Below, piece by piece: positions 8,048 to 16,336 of a DNA stretch of 64,000 bases. Made by a program: the position numbers and the translations under genes. Numbering within the stretch: the first letter of the stretch is position 1; every line of letters starts with the position of its first letter. The notes beneath the pieces are model-generated. The model ran no database searches and was not told where the DNA came from. It saw only the letters and a list, made by a program, of their open reading frames with translations. The stretch covers positions 62,001-126,000 of the forward strand of contig NZ_JOCX01000008.1 in the NCBI RefSeq assembly GCF_000717915.1, in the 5' to 3' direction. This DNA is from Streptomyces sp. NRRL S-244 (GTDB lineage Bacteria; Actinomycetota; Actinomycetes; Streptomycetales; Streptomycetaceae).

Positions 8048-8865
8048 TCCTGACCTGGCTCTACGTACCCGGCGACCGCCCGGAGGTGGTCGCCAAGGCC
8101 CTGCACTCCGGGGCAGACGCCGTCATCGTCGACCTGGAGGACGCGGTGTCGGCCTCCCGCAAGGAGTACGCCCGCGCCGCCACCGCGGAACGGCTGGCCG
8201 AGCGGCCCCCGGTCCCGGTGTTCGTCCGCGTCAACGCCCTGGACTCCCCCTGGGCCGGCGCCGACCTCACCGCCCTGACCGGGCTGCACGGCCTGGCGGG
8301 GCTGCGGCTGCCGAAGATCACGGCCCCGGAGCAGATCGCCGCGGTCGCCGACCGCACCGGCGGGGTGGCCCTCCACGCCATGCTGGAGTCGGCGATGGGG
8401 GTGGAGCGCGCGTACGAGATCGCCCGCGCGCACCCCGCCCTGCGCGGGCTCTCCCTCGGCGAGGCCGACCTCGGGGCCGATCTGGGCATCAGCGCCGAGG
8501 CGGGGCTGGACTGGCCGCGCTCCCGGGTGGTGATCGCGGCCCGGGCGGCGGGGCTGGCCCCGCCCGCGCAGTCGGTCTTCCCCGACATCCGGGACCTGGA
8601 GGCGCTGGCCGTCTCCTGTGCGCGCGGACGGGCGCTGGGTCTCCTGGGCCGGGCGGCGATCCACCCGCGCCAGCTGCCGGTGATCGAGCGGGCCTACCTG
8701 CCCGGCCCGGCGGAGGTCACCGCCGCCGAGGAGATCGTCGCGGCCGCCCGCCGCACCCCGGGGGCGGTGGCCCTGCCGGACGGCCGGTTCGTCGACCCGG
8801 CGGTGCTGGCGGGTGCGGAACGGGTCGTCGCCCTCGCGCGCCGGGAGTCGCCCGTCCTCTCCTGA
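8044..8865 (+). CDS. HpcH/HpaI aldolase / CitE-type CoA lyase
   Basis: A 273-aa TIM-barrel lyase from a GTG overlapping the CoA-transferase stop. WLYVPGDRPEVVAKAL opens the protein, R62 (VRVN) matches the CoA/carboxylate-binding Arg, and E115 (AMLESAMG) and D142 (GEADLGAD) match the Mg ligands. Relatives cleave malyl-, methylmalyl-, citramalyl- or citryl-CoA into acyl-CoA or acetyl-CoA plus a keto acid. With the adjacent class III CoA-transferase this resembles the activation and cleavage steps of dicarboxylic-acid degradation, although no hydratase gene is near. It is the last gene of the operon; a strong terminator follows. Confidence 0.85.
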   Translation: MILTWLYVPGDRPEVVAKALHSGADAVIVDLEDAVSASRKEYARAATAERLAERPPVPVFVRVNALDSPWAGADLTALTGLHGLAGLRLPKITAPEQIAAVADRTGGVALHAMLESAMGVERAYEIARAHPALRGLSLGEADLGADLGISAEAGLDWPRSRVVIAARAAGLAPPAQSVFPDIRDLEALAVSCARGRALGLLGRAAIHPRQLPVIERAYLPGPAEVTAAEEIVAAARRTPGAVALPDGRFVDPAVLAGAERVVALARRESPVLS

Positions 8866-8870
8866 CCCCG

Positions 8871-8929
8871 GGACGCACAACGGGAGGGGCGCCGCGCGGT
8901 GTGCGCGGCGCCCCTCCCGTTGTGCGTCC
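8871..8929. terminator. Bidirectional terminator, 27-bp perfect stem
   Basis: Arms 8871-8897 and 8903-8929 are perfect reverse complements around the loop GGTGT. The element sits between the convergent stops of the CitE-type lyase (8865) and lgt (8941). There is no long T-run, as is usual for streptomycete terminators. Confidence 0.92.
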
Positions 8930-8940
8930 GGGAGACCCGG

Positions 8941-10005
8941 TCAGAGCTTCTTGGCGGTCTTCGGAGCCTCGGCGTCCGCCGTCCCGGCATCCTCGGTCGC
9001 GCCGTCGGAAGCGGCCTCGGCCTTCGCGTCGGCCTTCGCGTCGGTCCTGGCGTCGGCCTTGGCCTCGGCGTCCGTCTTCGGCTCGGATTCCGCGTCGCCG
9101 GACTCCTTCGCCTCGGCGGCGCCGTCCTTCGCCTCGCCCTTCGCCCCGTCCTCCGCCTTGTCCTTGATCGCGGGGTCGGACGCCGCGGGCCCGCGGTCCG
9201 GCTCCACGACCTCCTCGCGGCCCGGCCGCAGCTTCGCCGACAGCACGAGGTAGACCACGGCCAGGATGAAGACCACGATCGAGGTCCACACGTTCAGCCG
9301 GACGCCGAGGATGTGGTGGGCCTCGTCGACCCGCATGTACTCGATCCAGCCGCGGCCCACGCAGTACGCGGCCACGTACAGGGCGAACGCACGGCCGTGG
9401 CCGAGCTTGAAGCGGCGGTCGGCCCAGATCACGAGCGCGGCGACGCCGAGGCACCACAGCGACTCGTACAGGAAGGTCGGGTGGTAGGTGCCGGCGACCC
9501 GGTTGGGGCCGTCGCTGATCTCGACTGCCCAGGGCAGGTCGGTGGCCCGCCCGTACAGCTCCTGGTTGAACCAGTTGCCCCAGCGTCCGCAGGCCTGGGC
9601 CAGCGCGATACCGGGGGCCAGGGCATCGGCCCAGGCCGGCAGCGGGATGCCGCGCAGGCGGCAGCCGATCCAGGCGCCCACCGCGCCCAGCGCGATCGCG
9701 CCCCAGATGCCGAGGCCGCCCTCCCAGATCTTGAAGGCGTCGACCCAGTTGCGGCCCTCGCCGAAGTACAGCTGGTAGTCGGTGATCACGTGGTAGAGGC
9801 GACCGCCGACCAGGCCGAACGGCACCGCCCACACGGCGATGTCCGCGACGGTGCCCGGCTTTCCGCCGCGCGCGATCCACCGCTTGTTGCCGAGCCAGAC
9901 GGCGACGAAGACGCCGATGATGATGCAGAACGCGTAGCCGCGCAGCGGGATCGGTCCGAGATGGATCACGCCGGTCGACGGGCTGGGGATATAGGCAAGG
10001 TTCAT
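8941..10005 (-). CDS. lgt: Prolipoprotein diacylglyceryl transferase
   Basis: Lgt moves diacylglycerol from phosphatidylglycerol to the lipobox Cys of prelipoproteins in the cytoplasmic membrane. The 354-aa protein has the multi-pass hydrophobic core and the signature GRWGNWFNQELYG starting at G140, with GGRLYHVITD near 68-76 and HPTFLYESLW near 175-184. The core ends about residue 260. A 94-residue hydrophilic tail rich in Lys, Ala, Asp and Glu (runs of KADA) follows and is probably disordered in the cytoplasm. The lspA gene, acting in the same pathway, is also in this window at 52732. The ATG at 10005 gives the normal N-terminus. Confidence 0.96.
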   Translation of the reverse strand: MNLAYIPSPSTGVIHLGPIPLRGYAFCIIIGVFVAVWLGNKRWIARGGKPGTVADIAVWAVPFGLVGGRLYHVITDYQLYFGEGRNWVDAFKIWEGGLGIWGAIALGAVGAWIGCRLRGIPLPAWADALAPGIALAQACGRWGNWFNQELYGRATDLPWAVEISDGPNRVAGTYHPTFLYESLWCLGVAALVIWADRRFKLGHGRAFALYVAAYCVGRGWIEYMRVDEAHHILGVRLNVWTSIVVFILAVVYLVLSAKLRPGREEVVEPDRGPAASDPAIKDKAEDGAKGEAKDGAAEAKESGDAESEPKTDAEAKADARTDAKADAKAEAASDGATEDAGTADAEAPKTAKKL

Positions 10006-10084
10006 GGCAGAGCCGACGCTACCCTGCCGGGCGGTACGGACCGCAACCCGCCCGGCAACCTGGCGCCAAATCGAGACGGGCCCC

Positions 10085-11107
10085 TCAGTCCTCGCCGGCC
10101 CCCTTCGCGACCCCGGCCGAGCCGGCCCGCGATCCCGTCCCGGTGGAGGAGGACTTCGCCACGGCCGAGGAAGAGGCCGACGGCGATCCGGATCCCGCGG
10201 TCTTCGCCCCCTTCGCGGAGGCGCCCGGCGAGGCGGAGCGCGAGGACGAGGACGAGGACGACGGGGATGCGGACGGGGACGGGGACGGGGAAGACGAGGC
10301 GTTCCCGCCCCCGGTGCCCTTCGCGGCGGCCTCCACCTGCTCCTTGAGCTTCTGCGGGGTCACCGGATTGGCCTGGTCGGCGAAGATGTCCTTGCCGTTC
10401 AGCAGCACGCTCGGGGTGCCCCGGAACTTCCCGGCGCGGAAGGCCTCGTAGGACTTGTTCACCCAGCTGTTGTGCGTCCCGTCCTCGACGCACTTGCGGA
10501 ACTCCGGGGTGACCAGCCCGTCCACCTTGCCGGCCAGCTCCAGCAGCTTGGCGTTGTTCCCGTACGCGTCGTCCGTCTCCGCCGGCTGGTTCTCGAACAG
10601 GACGTCGTGGTAGGCGGGGAACTTCCCGGCGTCCTGCGCGCAGGCGGCCGCGTTGGCGCCCTTCAGCGAGCCGCTGCCGCCCATGTTCCCGTCGATCAGG
10701 GTGACCAGGTGGTAGTCGACCTTGAGCAGGCCCTTGGCCTCCAGCTCGTGGATCGTGTCCCGGTAGTTGGTCTCGAACGACTTGCACGCCGGGCAGCGGA
10801 AGTCCTCCCACACCGTCAGCGTGGACTTGGCTTCGGGCTTGCCGGCCTGGATGGCGAGCGCGTCCTTGCCGGTCGCCCCGGAGGGGGCGGTCACGGGGCC
10901 CGCGGCCGCGGACTTGTCGCCCTTGCCGGTGTTGGCCGCGATCAGGCCGACGACGGCCGCCAGGCCGAGGACGCCGACCACGGCCGACGCCACGACGATG
11001 GTCCGCCGCCGCTTCTCCCTCTTCTTCTCGCGCTCGCGCTCCACCTGGAGCCGCTCGCGGGCCGATCGTTTCGCATCGCGGTTCGCACCGTCGTTCTTCT
11101 CGCTCAC
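10085..11107 (-). CDS. DsbA-family membrane-anchored thioredoxin-like protein (1)
   Basis: 340 aa if started at the GTG at 11107. The Arg/Lys/Glu-rich cytoplasmic N-terminus (SARERLQVEREREKKREKRRR) is followed by one membrane segment (about 36-56), then an extracytoplasmic DsbA-type domain with the redox motif C105-P-A-C108 in WEDFRCPACKSFE and the cis-Pro region GTPSVLLNGKD. The C-terminal 70 residues are Ser/Pro-rich. It probably oxidises or isomerises exported thiols. An upstream ATG at 11134 lies inside the trp terminator stem, so the GTG is preferred. No good ribosome site precedes it, so translation may be leaderless or weak. A paralog with the same layout is at 38300. Confidence 0.85.
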   Translation of the reverse strand: MSEKNDGANRDAKRSARERLQVEREREKKREKRRRTIVVASAVVGVLGLAAVVGLIAANTGKGDKSAAAGPVTAPSGATGKDALAIQAGKPEAKSTLTVWEDFRCPACKSFETNYRDTIHELEAKGLLKVDYHLVTLIDGNMGGSGSLKGANAAACAQDAGKFPAYHDVLFENQPAETDDAYGNNAKLLELAGKVDGLVTPEFRKCVEDGTHNSWVNKSYEAFRAGKFRGTPSVLLNGKDIFADQANPVTPQKLKEQVEAAAKGTGGGNASSSPSPSPSASPSSSSSSSRSASPGASAKGAKTAGSGSPSASSSAVAKSSSTGTGSRAGSAGVAKGAGED

Positions 11108-11121
11108 GTTCGGCCAAACGA

Positions 11122-11151
11122 AGCGGGGAGGCACTCGCGTGCCTCCCCGCT
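11122..11151 (-). terminator. Terminator after trpA
   Basis: A 12-bp stem (arms 11122-11133 and 11140-11151, loop CTCGCG). Reading in the minus direction it is followed by TCGTTT. It lies 82 bp beyond the trpA stop and 14 bp before the GTG of the DsbA-like gene. Confidence 0.75.
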
Positions 11152-11233
11152 CCCACTTCCACCCGATCGGGCTACAGAACCCGCTCAGGGGTTCGCGCCG
11201 GCGATCGAACGCACGGGTCCGCCGACGGGCTCG

Positions 11234-12046
11234 TCAGCCCCTGCGGACGCCTTCCGCGAGCTCGCCCGCCAGCGCCCGTACGGCGGCCAGCCCGGCCGGC
11301 AGGTCCGGCGCGTCCAGCAGCAGCTTCACGAAGGCCGAGCCGACGATCACCCCGTCGGCGAAGCCCGCGACCTCCTTGGCCTGCACGGCGTTCGAGACGC
11401 CGAGCCCGACACAGACCGGGATCTCGGTGGTGGCACGCGTACGGCGGACCAGCTCCTGGGCCTCGTTGCCGACCGATTCGCGGGTGCCGGTGACCCCCAT
11501 CAGCGAGGCGGCGTAGACGAAACCGGAACCGGCGGCCGTGATGGTCGCCAGGCGCTCGTCCTTGCTGCTCGGAGCGACGACGAAGACGGTCGCCAGACCG
11601 TGCTTGTCGGCGTGCTCGCGCCACGTCGCGGACTCCTGGACCGGCAGGTCGGGCAGGATGCAGCCCGCGCCGCCCGCCGCGGCCAGCTCGGTGGCGAACC
11701 GCTCCACGCCGTAGCGGTCGATCGGGTTCCAGTACGTCATCACCAGGACCGGCGCCCCGGTCGCCGCGTGGGCCTCGCGCACGGTGCGCAGCACGTCGGC
11801 GATCTTGACGCCGCCGCGCAGGGCGATGTCGTCGGCGGTCTGGATGACCGCGCCGTCCAGGACCGGGTCGCTGTGCGGAAGGCCGACCTCGACCACGTCC
11901 GCGCCGCCCGCGATGACGGCCTTGACGGCCTCGATGCCGCCGTCGACGGTCGGGAAGCCGGCCGGGAGGTAGGCGACCAGGGCCGCACGGTCCTCGGACT
12001 TGGCCTTCGCGAGGGTGGCCGAGAGGAGTTCGATGTTGCCGCTCAC
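11234..12046 (-). CDS. trpA: Tryptophan synthase alpha chain
   Basis: TrpA cleaves indole-3-glycerol phosphate to indole and glyceraldehyde 3-phosphate and channels indole to TrpB. The 270-aa protein starts at a GTG that overlaps the trpB stop. [19 protein letters not shown] carries the catalytic pair E53 and D64, with the same 11-residue spacing as in the E. coli enzyme. [16 protein letters not shown] and [10 protein letters not shown] form the phosphate-binding end of the barrel. Translational coupling to trpB fits the alpha2-beta2 complex. It is the last trp gene here, with a terminator 82 bp downstream. Confidence 0.97.
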   Translation of the reverse strand: MSGNIELLSATLAKAKSEDRAALVAYLPAGFPTVDGGIEAVKAVIAGGADVVEVGLPHSDPVLDGAVIQTADDIALRGGVKIADVLRTVREAHAATGAPVLVMTYWNPIDRYGVERFATELAAAGGAGCILPDLPVQESATWREHADKHGLATVFVVAPSSKDERLATITAAGSGFVYAASLMGVTGTRESVGNEAQELVRRTRATTEIPVCVGLGVSNAVQAKEVAGFADGVIVGSAFVKLLLDAPDLPAGLAAVRALAGELAEGVRRG

Positions 12047-13296
12047 TTGGTCTCCCCCTCGGAGGCGTCGGTGTCGTACAGGTGGAAGTAGCGGGCCGCC
12101 GTGTCCATGTCCTTGTCGCCGCGGCCGGACAGGTTGACCACGATCAGCCCGTCCTTGCCCAGCTCCTTGCCCAGGTCGAGGGCGCCCGCCAGCGCGTGCG
12201 CCGACTCGATCGCCGGGATGATGCCCTCCGTACGGGAGAGCAGGCGCAGGGCCTGCATCGCGGCGTCGTCGGTGACCGCGCGGTACTCGCCGCGCCCGCT
12301 GTCCTTGAGGTACGAGTGCTCCGGGCCGATGCCCGGGTAGTCCAGGCCGGCCGAGATCGAGTACGGCTCGGTGATCTGGCCCTCCTCGTCCTGGAGGACG
12401 TAGGAGCGGGAGCCGTGCAGGATCCCGGGCTCGCCGGCGGTCAGCGTGGCCGCGTGCTCGCCGGTCTCGACGCCGTGCCCGGCGGGCTCGAAGCCGACCA
12501 GGCGGACCCCGGCGTCCGGGATGAAGGCGTGGAAGAGGCCGATGGCGTTGGAGCCGCCGCCGACGCAGGCCGCGACGGCGTCCGGCAGCCGGCCGGTGCG
12601 TTCCAGGATCTGGCGGCGGGCCTCGACGCCGATGACCCGGTGGAAGTCGCGGACCATGGCCGGGAAGGGGTGCGGGCCGGCGACGGTGCCGAAGAGGTAG
12701 TGGGTGCGGTCCACGTTGGCGACCCAGTCGCGGAACGCCTCGTTGATGGCGTCCTTGAGGGTCCGGGAGCCGGACTTCACGGCGATGACCTCGGCGCCCA
12801 GCATCCGCATCCGGGCCACGTTCAGGGCCTGGCGCTGGGTGTCGATCTCGCCCATGTAGACGGTGCACTCGAGGCCGAAGAGGGCGCAGGCGGTGGCGGT
12901 GGCCACGCCGTGCTGGCCGGCTCCGGTCTCGGCGATGACGCGGGTCTTGCCCATGCGCTTGGTGAGCAGCGCCTGGCCCAGCACGTTGTTGATCTTGTGC
13001 GAGCCGGTGTGGTTGAGGTCCTCGCGCTTGAGGAAGATCCGGGCGCCGCCGGCGTGTTCGGCGAACCGCGGCACCTCGGTGAGGGCGCTGGGCCGGCCGG
13101 TGTAGTTGACCATCAGGTCGTTGAGCTCGGCCGCGAAGGCCGGGTCGCCCTTGGCCTTCTCGTACTCGACGGCGACCTCGTCCACGGCGGCGACGAGCGC
13201 CTCCGGGATGAACTTGCCGCCGAAGTCGCCGAAGTAACCCTCGGCGTTGGGGACGTGACCCTCCGGGTCCGGAATGAAGAACGAGCTGCTGGACAT
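12043..13296 (-). CDS. trpB: Tryptophan synthase beta chain
   Basis: TrpB joins indole and serine to make tryptophan using PLP. The 417-aa protein begins [20 protein letters not shown] at the ATG at 13296, 8 nt behind AGGAGT. The PLP lysine is K101 in HTGSHKINN, the phosphate-binding loop is GGGSNAIG, and [17 protein letters not shown] lines the indole tunnel. The open frame extends upstream, but that part has no TrpB similarity. The 219 bp between trpM and trpB hold no gene that I can support. Confidence 0.97.
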   Translation of the reverse strand: MSSSSFFIPDPEGHVPNAEGYFGDFGGKFIPEALVAAVDEVAVEYEKAKGDPAFAAELNDLMVNYTGRPSALTEVPRFAEHAGGARIFLKREDLNHTGSHKINNVLGQALLTKRMGKTRVIAETGAGQHGVATATACALFGLECTVYMGEIDTQRQALNVARMRMLGAEVIAVKSGSRTLKDAINEAFRDWVANVDRTHYLFGTVAGPHPFPAMVRDFHRVIGVEARRQILERTGRLPDAVAACVGGGSNAIGLFHAFIPDAGVRLVGFEPAGHGVETGEHAATLTAGEPGILHGSRSYVLQDEEGQITEPYSISAGLDYPGIGPEHSYLKDSGRGEYRAVTDDAAMQALRLLSRTEGIIPAIESAHALAGALDLGKELGKDGLIVVNLSGRGDKDMDTAARYFHLYDTDASEGETK

Positions 13297-13515
13297 GTCC
13301 AGTACTCCTACGGGTGCGATGGGATGGGTGCACCGTATTGCGCCGCGGGCCCGCCGCACGCGCACCCCGCTGGGGGTGGGATGCGTACGGGCGCAGCGGC
13401 CCGCGCCCGGAGCCGGCGGCCCGGGACGACGGACCGTAAGCGAGCACCGCGCGGGGCGGTACGCCGGCACCGTCGGAGCGGTGGCGTCAGGCGTACCGGA
13501 CCCGGGAGGCCCTCG

Positions 13516-13740
13516 TTACAGCGCGCCTGCGGTGCGCCATCGCATGCCGTTGACCTGACCGGGCTCGGAGCCGATCACGTACCGGACCCGCCGCCCGTGC
13601 ACCCGCCGGGCCGGGGCGCGGCAGCCGCGGGGGCGGCAGCCGCGCGCCAGGGGCGCGTACGCCGTCGGCACGCCGACCGGGCCGCGGCGAGCTGCCTGCG
13701 GCACGTGCGGCGTGCGGACGGAGGGGCGGTCGAGGGCCAT
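13516..13740 (-). CDS. trpM: TrpM-like small protein of the tryptophan cluster
   Basis: A 74-aa, very Arg-rich protein between trpC and trpB. It starts 8 bp after the trpC stop with a GGAG site upstream. The core GCRPRGCRAPARRVHGRR, then RYVIG and GQVNGMRWR, matches my memory of the streptomycete TrpM family. S. coelicolor TrpM, about 63 aa, was reported to modulate tryptophan synthesis and differentiation. The recognition rests on gene position and this motif, not on a search. The first 30 residues are variable, so an internal start is possible. Confidence 0.75.
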   Translation of the reverse strand: MALDRPSVRTPHVPQAARRGPVGVPTAYAPLARGCRPRGCRAPARRVHGRRVRYVIGSEPGQVNGMRWRTAGAL

Positions 13741-13748
13741 GGGACGGG

Positions 13749-14558
13749 TCAGCTCCGTCCGTGGCGCAGGGCGGGGTGGGCGCCGGCGGCGACGAGGTCG
13801 GCCACGGCCGCCTTCGGGTCGCGTCCGGTGACCAGGGACTCCCCGACGAGGACGGCGTCGGCGCCCTCGTTGGCGTAGGCGATCAGGTCGTGCGGCCCGC
13901 GGATGCCGGACTCGGCAACCTTGACGATGTGGGCCGGGATCTCGCCGACGACGCGCTCGAAGGTGGAGCGGTCGACCTTGAGGTCCTTGAGGTTGCGGGC
14001 GTTGACGCCGATGATCTTGGCGCCGGCCGCAACCGCGCGCTCGACCTCGTCCTCGTCGTGGACCTCGACGAGCGGGGTGAGGCCGATGGACTCGGCCCGC
14101 TCGATCAGGGAGACGAGGGCCTCCTGCTCCAGGGCCGCGACGATCAGCAGCGCGAGGTCGGCGCCGTAGGCGCGGGCCTCCCACAGCTGGTACGCCGTGA
14201 CGATGAAGTCCTTGCGCAGGATCGGGATGTCCACGCGTGCGCGGACGGCCTCCAGGTCGGCCAGCGAGCCGCCGAAACGACGCTGCTCGGTGAGGACGGA
14301 GATGACCGCCGCACCGCCCGCCTCGTAGTCGGCGGCGAGTCCGGCCGGATCCGCGATCGCGGCCAGCGCGCCCTTGGAGGGGCTGGAGCGCTTGACCTCG
14401 CAGATCACCTTGACGCCGTCGCCGCGCAGGGCCGCGACGCCGTCCTTGGCCTGGGGCGCCTTGGCGGCACGCTCCTTGAGCTCGTCGAGGCTCACGCGGG
14501 CCTGCCGTTCGGCAAGGTCTTCGCGGACCCCTTCGATGATCTCGTCGAGCACACTCAC
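13749..14558 (-). CDS. trpC: Indole-3-glycerol phosphate synthase
   Basis: TrpC closes the indole ring from CdRP. The 269-aa single-domain protein (no TrpF fusion) has [17 protein letters not shown] with the catalytic Lys residues, [33 protein letters not shown] and [12 protein letters not shown], all classic for the family. The start is the GTG at 14558 behind GGAAGGGGG. The absence of trpF fits PriA (20164-20895) doing that step. Downstream are trpM, trpB and trpA on the same strand. The 172-bp gap upstream holds a candidate leader hairpin. Confidence 0.97.
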   Translation of the reverse strand: MSVLDEIIEGVREDLAERQARVSLDELKERAAKAPQAKDGVAALRGDGVKVICEVKRSSPSKGALAAIADPAGLAADYEAGGAAVISVLTEQRRFGGSLADLEAVRARVDIPILRKDFIVTAYQLWEARAYGADLALLIVAALEQEALVSLIERAESIGLTPLVEVHDEDEVERAVAAGAKIIGVNARNLKDLKVDRSTFERVVGEIPAHIVKVAESGIRGPHDLIAYANEGADAVLVGESLVTGRDPKAAVADLVAAGAHPALRHGRS

Positions 14559-14595
14559 GCGAGCGGCCCCCTTCCGGGTCGATGACGGTCGGCCG

Positions 14596-14621
14596 CCTTG
14601 CAGACACGTACAACTGCAAGG
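14596..14621 (-). promoter_or_regulatory. Inverted repeat in the trpC leader
   Basis: CCTTGCAG (14596-14603) and CTGCAAGG (14614-14621) are perfect 8-bp arms around a 10-nt spacer, about 40 nt before the trpC start. This could be an operator or an mRNA hairpin controlling trpCMBA. No Trp-codon leader peptide is evident. Confidence 0.4.
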
Positions 14622-14730
14622 TCAGCAATCAAATGGTATCCGCAGGAGGCCTTGCCCTCCGCACGCGGTTGACGGCGTCCCATGGAATGGACATTCGGAA
14701 TCCGGGATTCATAAGGGAATCCCCCGGTCC

Positions 14731-15255
14731 TCACGGGGCCAGTGCGGCTCCGAACGGCAGGTTTCGGACCACGACGAAGACCAGGGCCAGCACGCCGATG
14801 GCCCACCAGTACGGCCGCCGCAGGGCAAAACGCGGGGTCGGACCGCCGCGACAGGCGCGAACCAGCCACAGGATCATGAATCCGGCGAAGACGAAGTAGC
14901 CGACGACGGCCAGGGCATTTGCTCCCAAAGCGGTGATCAGGTCGCCCTGGGCGAACGCGTGCGCGCTGCGCAGACCACCGCATCCGGGGCACAGGATTCC
15001 GGTCAAGCGGAATAGCGGGCAGACCGGATAGTGGCCGGGTTCATTGGGATCCACGGTGCCCACGTACGCAAACGCCAGGGCCGCCGCGGCCAGCGTGAGC
15101 CCCGGCGCGGCCAGCCGCCGGACGCGGCTCTGCGCGGGCGCGGGCGGCACCGGCACCGGGACCGGCACCGGCGCGGGCGCGGGCGGCACGGGCGGCTGCG
15201 CGGGCGCGGCGGAGGGGCTGTGAGGGGCGTCCACGCGCTGATTCTCTCCGCTCAT
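14731..15255 (-). CDS. DUF2752 membrane protein
   Basis: 174 aa. About 40 Pro/Ala-rich residues are followed by hydrophobic segments and the family signature CPLFRLTGILCPGCGGLRSAHA, in which the CPGCGG cysteine pair suggests a redox or metal role. The function is unknown. The proposed ATG at 15255 lies directly behind the T-rich end of the upstream gene's terminator with no clear ribosome site, so the start is uncertain. The gene has a conserved position between trpC and the HGxxPAAW gene in streptomycetes, as far as I recall. Confidence 0.82.
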   Translation of the reverse strand: MSGENQRVDAPHSPSAAPAQPPVPPAPAPVPVPVPVPPAPAQSRVRRLAAPGLTLAAAALAFAYVGTVDPNEPGHYPVCPLFRLTGILCPGCGGLRSAHAFAQGDLITALGANALAVVGYFVFAGFMILWLVRACRGGPTPRFALRRPYWWAIGVLALVFVVVRNLPFGAALAP

Positions 15256-15259
15256 GACA

Positions 15260-15289
15260 AAAGGCGCAGCCCAGCGGGGCCGCGCCTTT
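15260..15289 (-). terminator. Terminator after the HGxxPAAW gene
   Basis: AAAGGCGC (15260-15267) pairs with GCGCCTTT (15282-15289). In the minus direction the stem ends in a T-rich run (CCTTTTGTC), which abuts the ATG of the DUF2752 gene. Confidence 0.65.
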
Positions 15290-15316
15290 CGAAACCGTTC
15301 ACCGGTGCTCGCCCGG

Positions 15317-15568
15317 TCAGACCTTGGCGGCGGCCTTGTTGGCGGCGATGACCACGGCCAGGTCCTGGTGGGCGGCCTTCGGCGCACCCATGCCCGCGGC
15401 CTTCATCGCCAGACCGACCACACCGCCGAGCGCGACGACGACGAGACCGGCCCAGAACCCGATCGGGTTGGCGATCACCATGAAGGCGCCGGAGATGCAG
15501 AAACCGATGAAGGCGATGATGACACCGGTCCAGGCGGCCGGGGTGTGTCCGTGGCTAGTGCCCGCCAT
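15317..15568 (-). CDS. HGxxPAAW-family small membrane protein
   Basis: An 83-aa protein carrying the name-giving motif HGHTPAAW at residues 6-13, then two hydrophobic segments (about 14-34 and 37-58) and a basic tail. The function is unknown; the family is confined to actinobacteria. The ATG at 15568 is preceded by GAGCAAC. It sits between trpE-side and trpC-side genes of the split trp cluster, with its own terminator downstream. Confidence 0.85.
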   Translation of the reverse strand: MAGTSHGHTPAAWTGVIIAFIGFCISGAFMVIANPIGFWAGLVVVALGGVVGLAMKAAGMGAPKAAHQDLAVVIAANKAAAKV

Positions 15569-15666
15569 GAGTTGCTCCTCGTTTGCTCTGTCGCAGGGTG
15601 ATTCAGAAGACACGGCTTGTGCCGAATGCTCAGTGCTCATTGTCCCGCACCGGGCGCGGTGCATGG

Positions 15667-16314
15667 TCAGCGGGTCGGGTCCTCGCCGCGGTCCAGGGCC
15701 TTCCACAGGTCCTCGGGCCGGTCGGGGTCCACCGCCGCCGGTTTGCGGGTACGGGGGCTGCCGTCCCGCTCGTAGCGGCCGCCCATCGCGGGCCAGCCGC
15801 TGCCGAACCGCAGCGCCAGCAGTCCGGCGACCAGGATCAGGGCCGCGCCGGCGGCCGTGACGTACGGCCACGCCGTATGGGTCAGCGCCCCCACCTGCGC
15901 CGCCGTGTCCGCCGTCGTACGGGCGGCCTGCGCGTCCAGCGCCTGCCGGTCGTCGGCGCCCAGTACGGCGGCCAGCGCCGCGCCCAGGCCGCTCAGCGCC
16001 AGCAGCCCGGAGACCAGCAGCCGGCTCCTGCCGCGTACGGCGAACACGGCCACCAGAGCCGCGAGGCCCACGATGGCCAGGGCCGCCGGCAGCCCGGTGA
16101 CGGCCCGCCCGTCCGCGGTGAGCGGCAGCGAGCCGCCCCCGACGGCGGCGGTGCCCCGGGCCCAGACGCGGCCGGAGGCGAGCAGGACGACGGTGGCGCC
16201 GAGCGCGCCGAGCAGCAGGGCGACGGCCACGCTGCGGCGGCCGCCGCGACCGTCCGGGGCCTCGGGAGCGGCGGGGGCGTCGGCGTCGGTTCGGGGTGGG
16301 GGTACGGCACTCAC
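15667..16314 (-). CDS. Trp biosynthesis-associated membrane protein (Trp_oprn_chp family)
   Basis: 215 aa from a GTG at 16314, 22 bp after the trpE stop. It has four hydrophobic segments (about 28-47, 75-93, 98-117 and 150-167) and an acidic and basic C-terminal tail ending in LWKALDRGEDPTR. This matches the actinobacterial TIGR02234-type proteins found beside trpE. No biochemical role is established. The spacing points to cotranscription with hisI and trpE. Confidence 0.82.
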   Translation of the reverse strand: MSAVPPPRTDADAPAAPEAPDGRGGRRSVAVALLLGALGATVVLLASGRVWARGTAAVGGGSLPLTADGRAVTGLPAALAIVGLAALVAVFAVRGRSRLLVSGLLALSGLGAALAAVLGADDRQALDAQAARTTADTAAQVGALTHTAWPYVTAAGAALILVAGLLALRFGSGWPAMGGRYERDGSPRTRKPAAVDPDRPEDLWKALDRGEDPTR

Positions 16315-16336
16315 GTACCCACTATCCCCTACCCGG

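Noticed and set aside
11108..11134. ATG at 11134 as the start of the first DsbA-like gene
   Set aside because: It lies inside the stem of the trp terminator and adds nine residues without similarity.
13297..13515. An extra gene between trpM and trpB
   Set aside because: The trpB frame runs upstream through this gap, but the sequence has no conserved start, ribosome site or family similarity.
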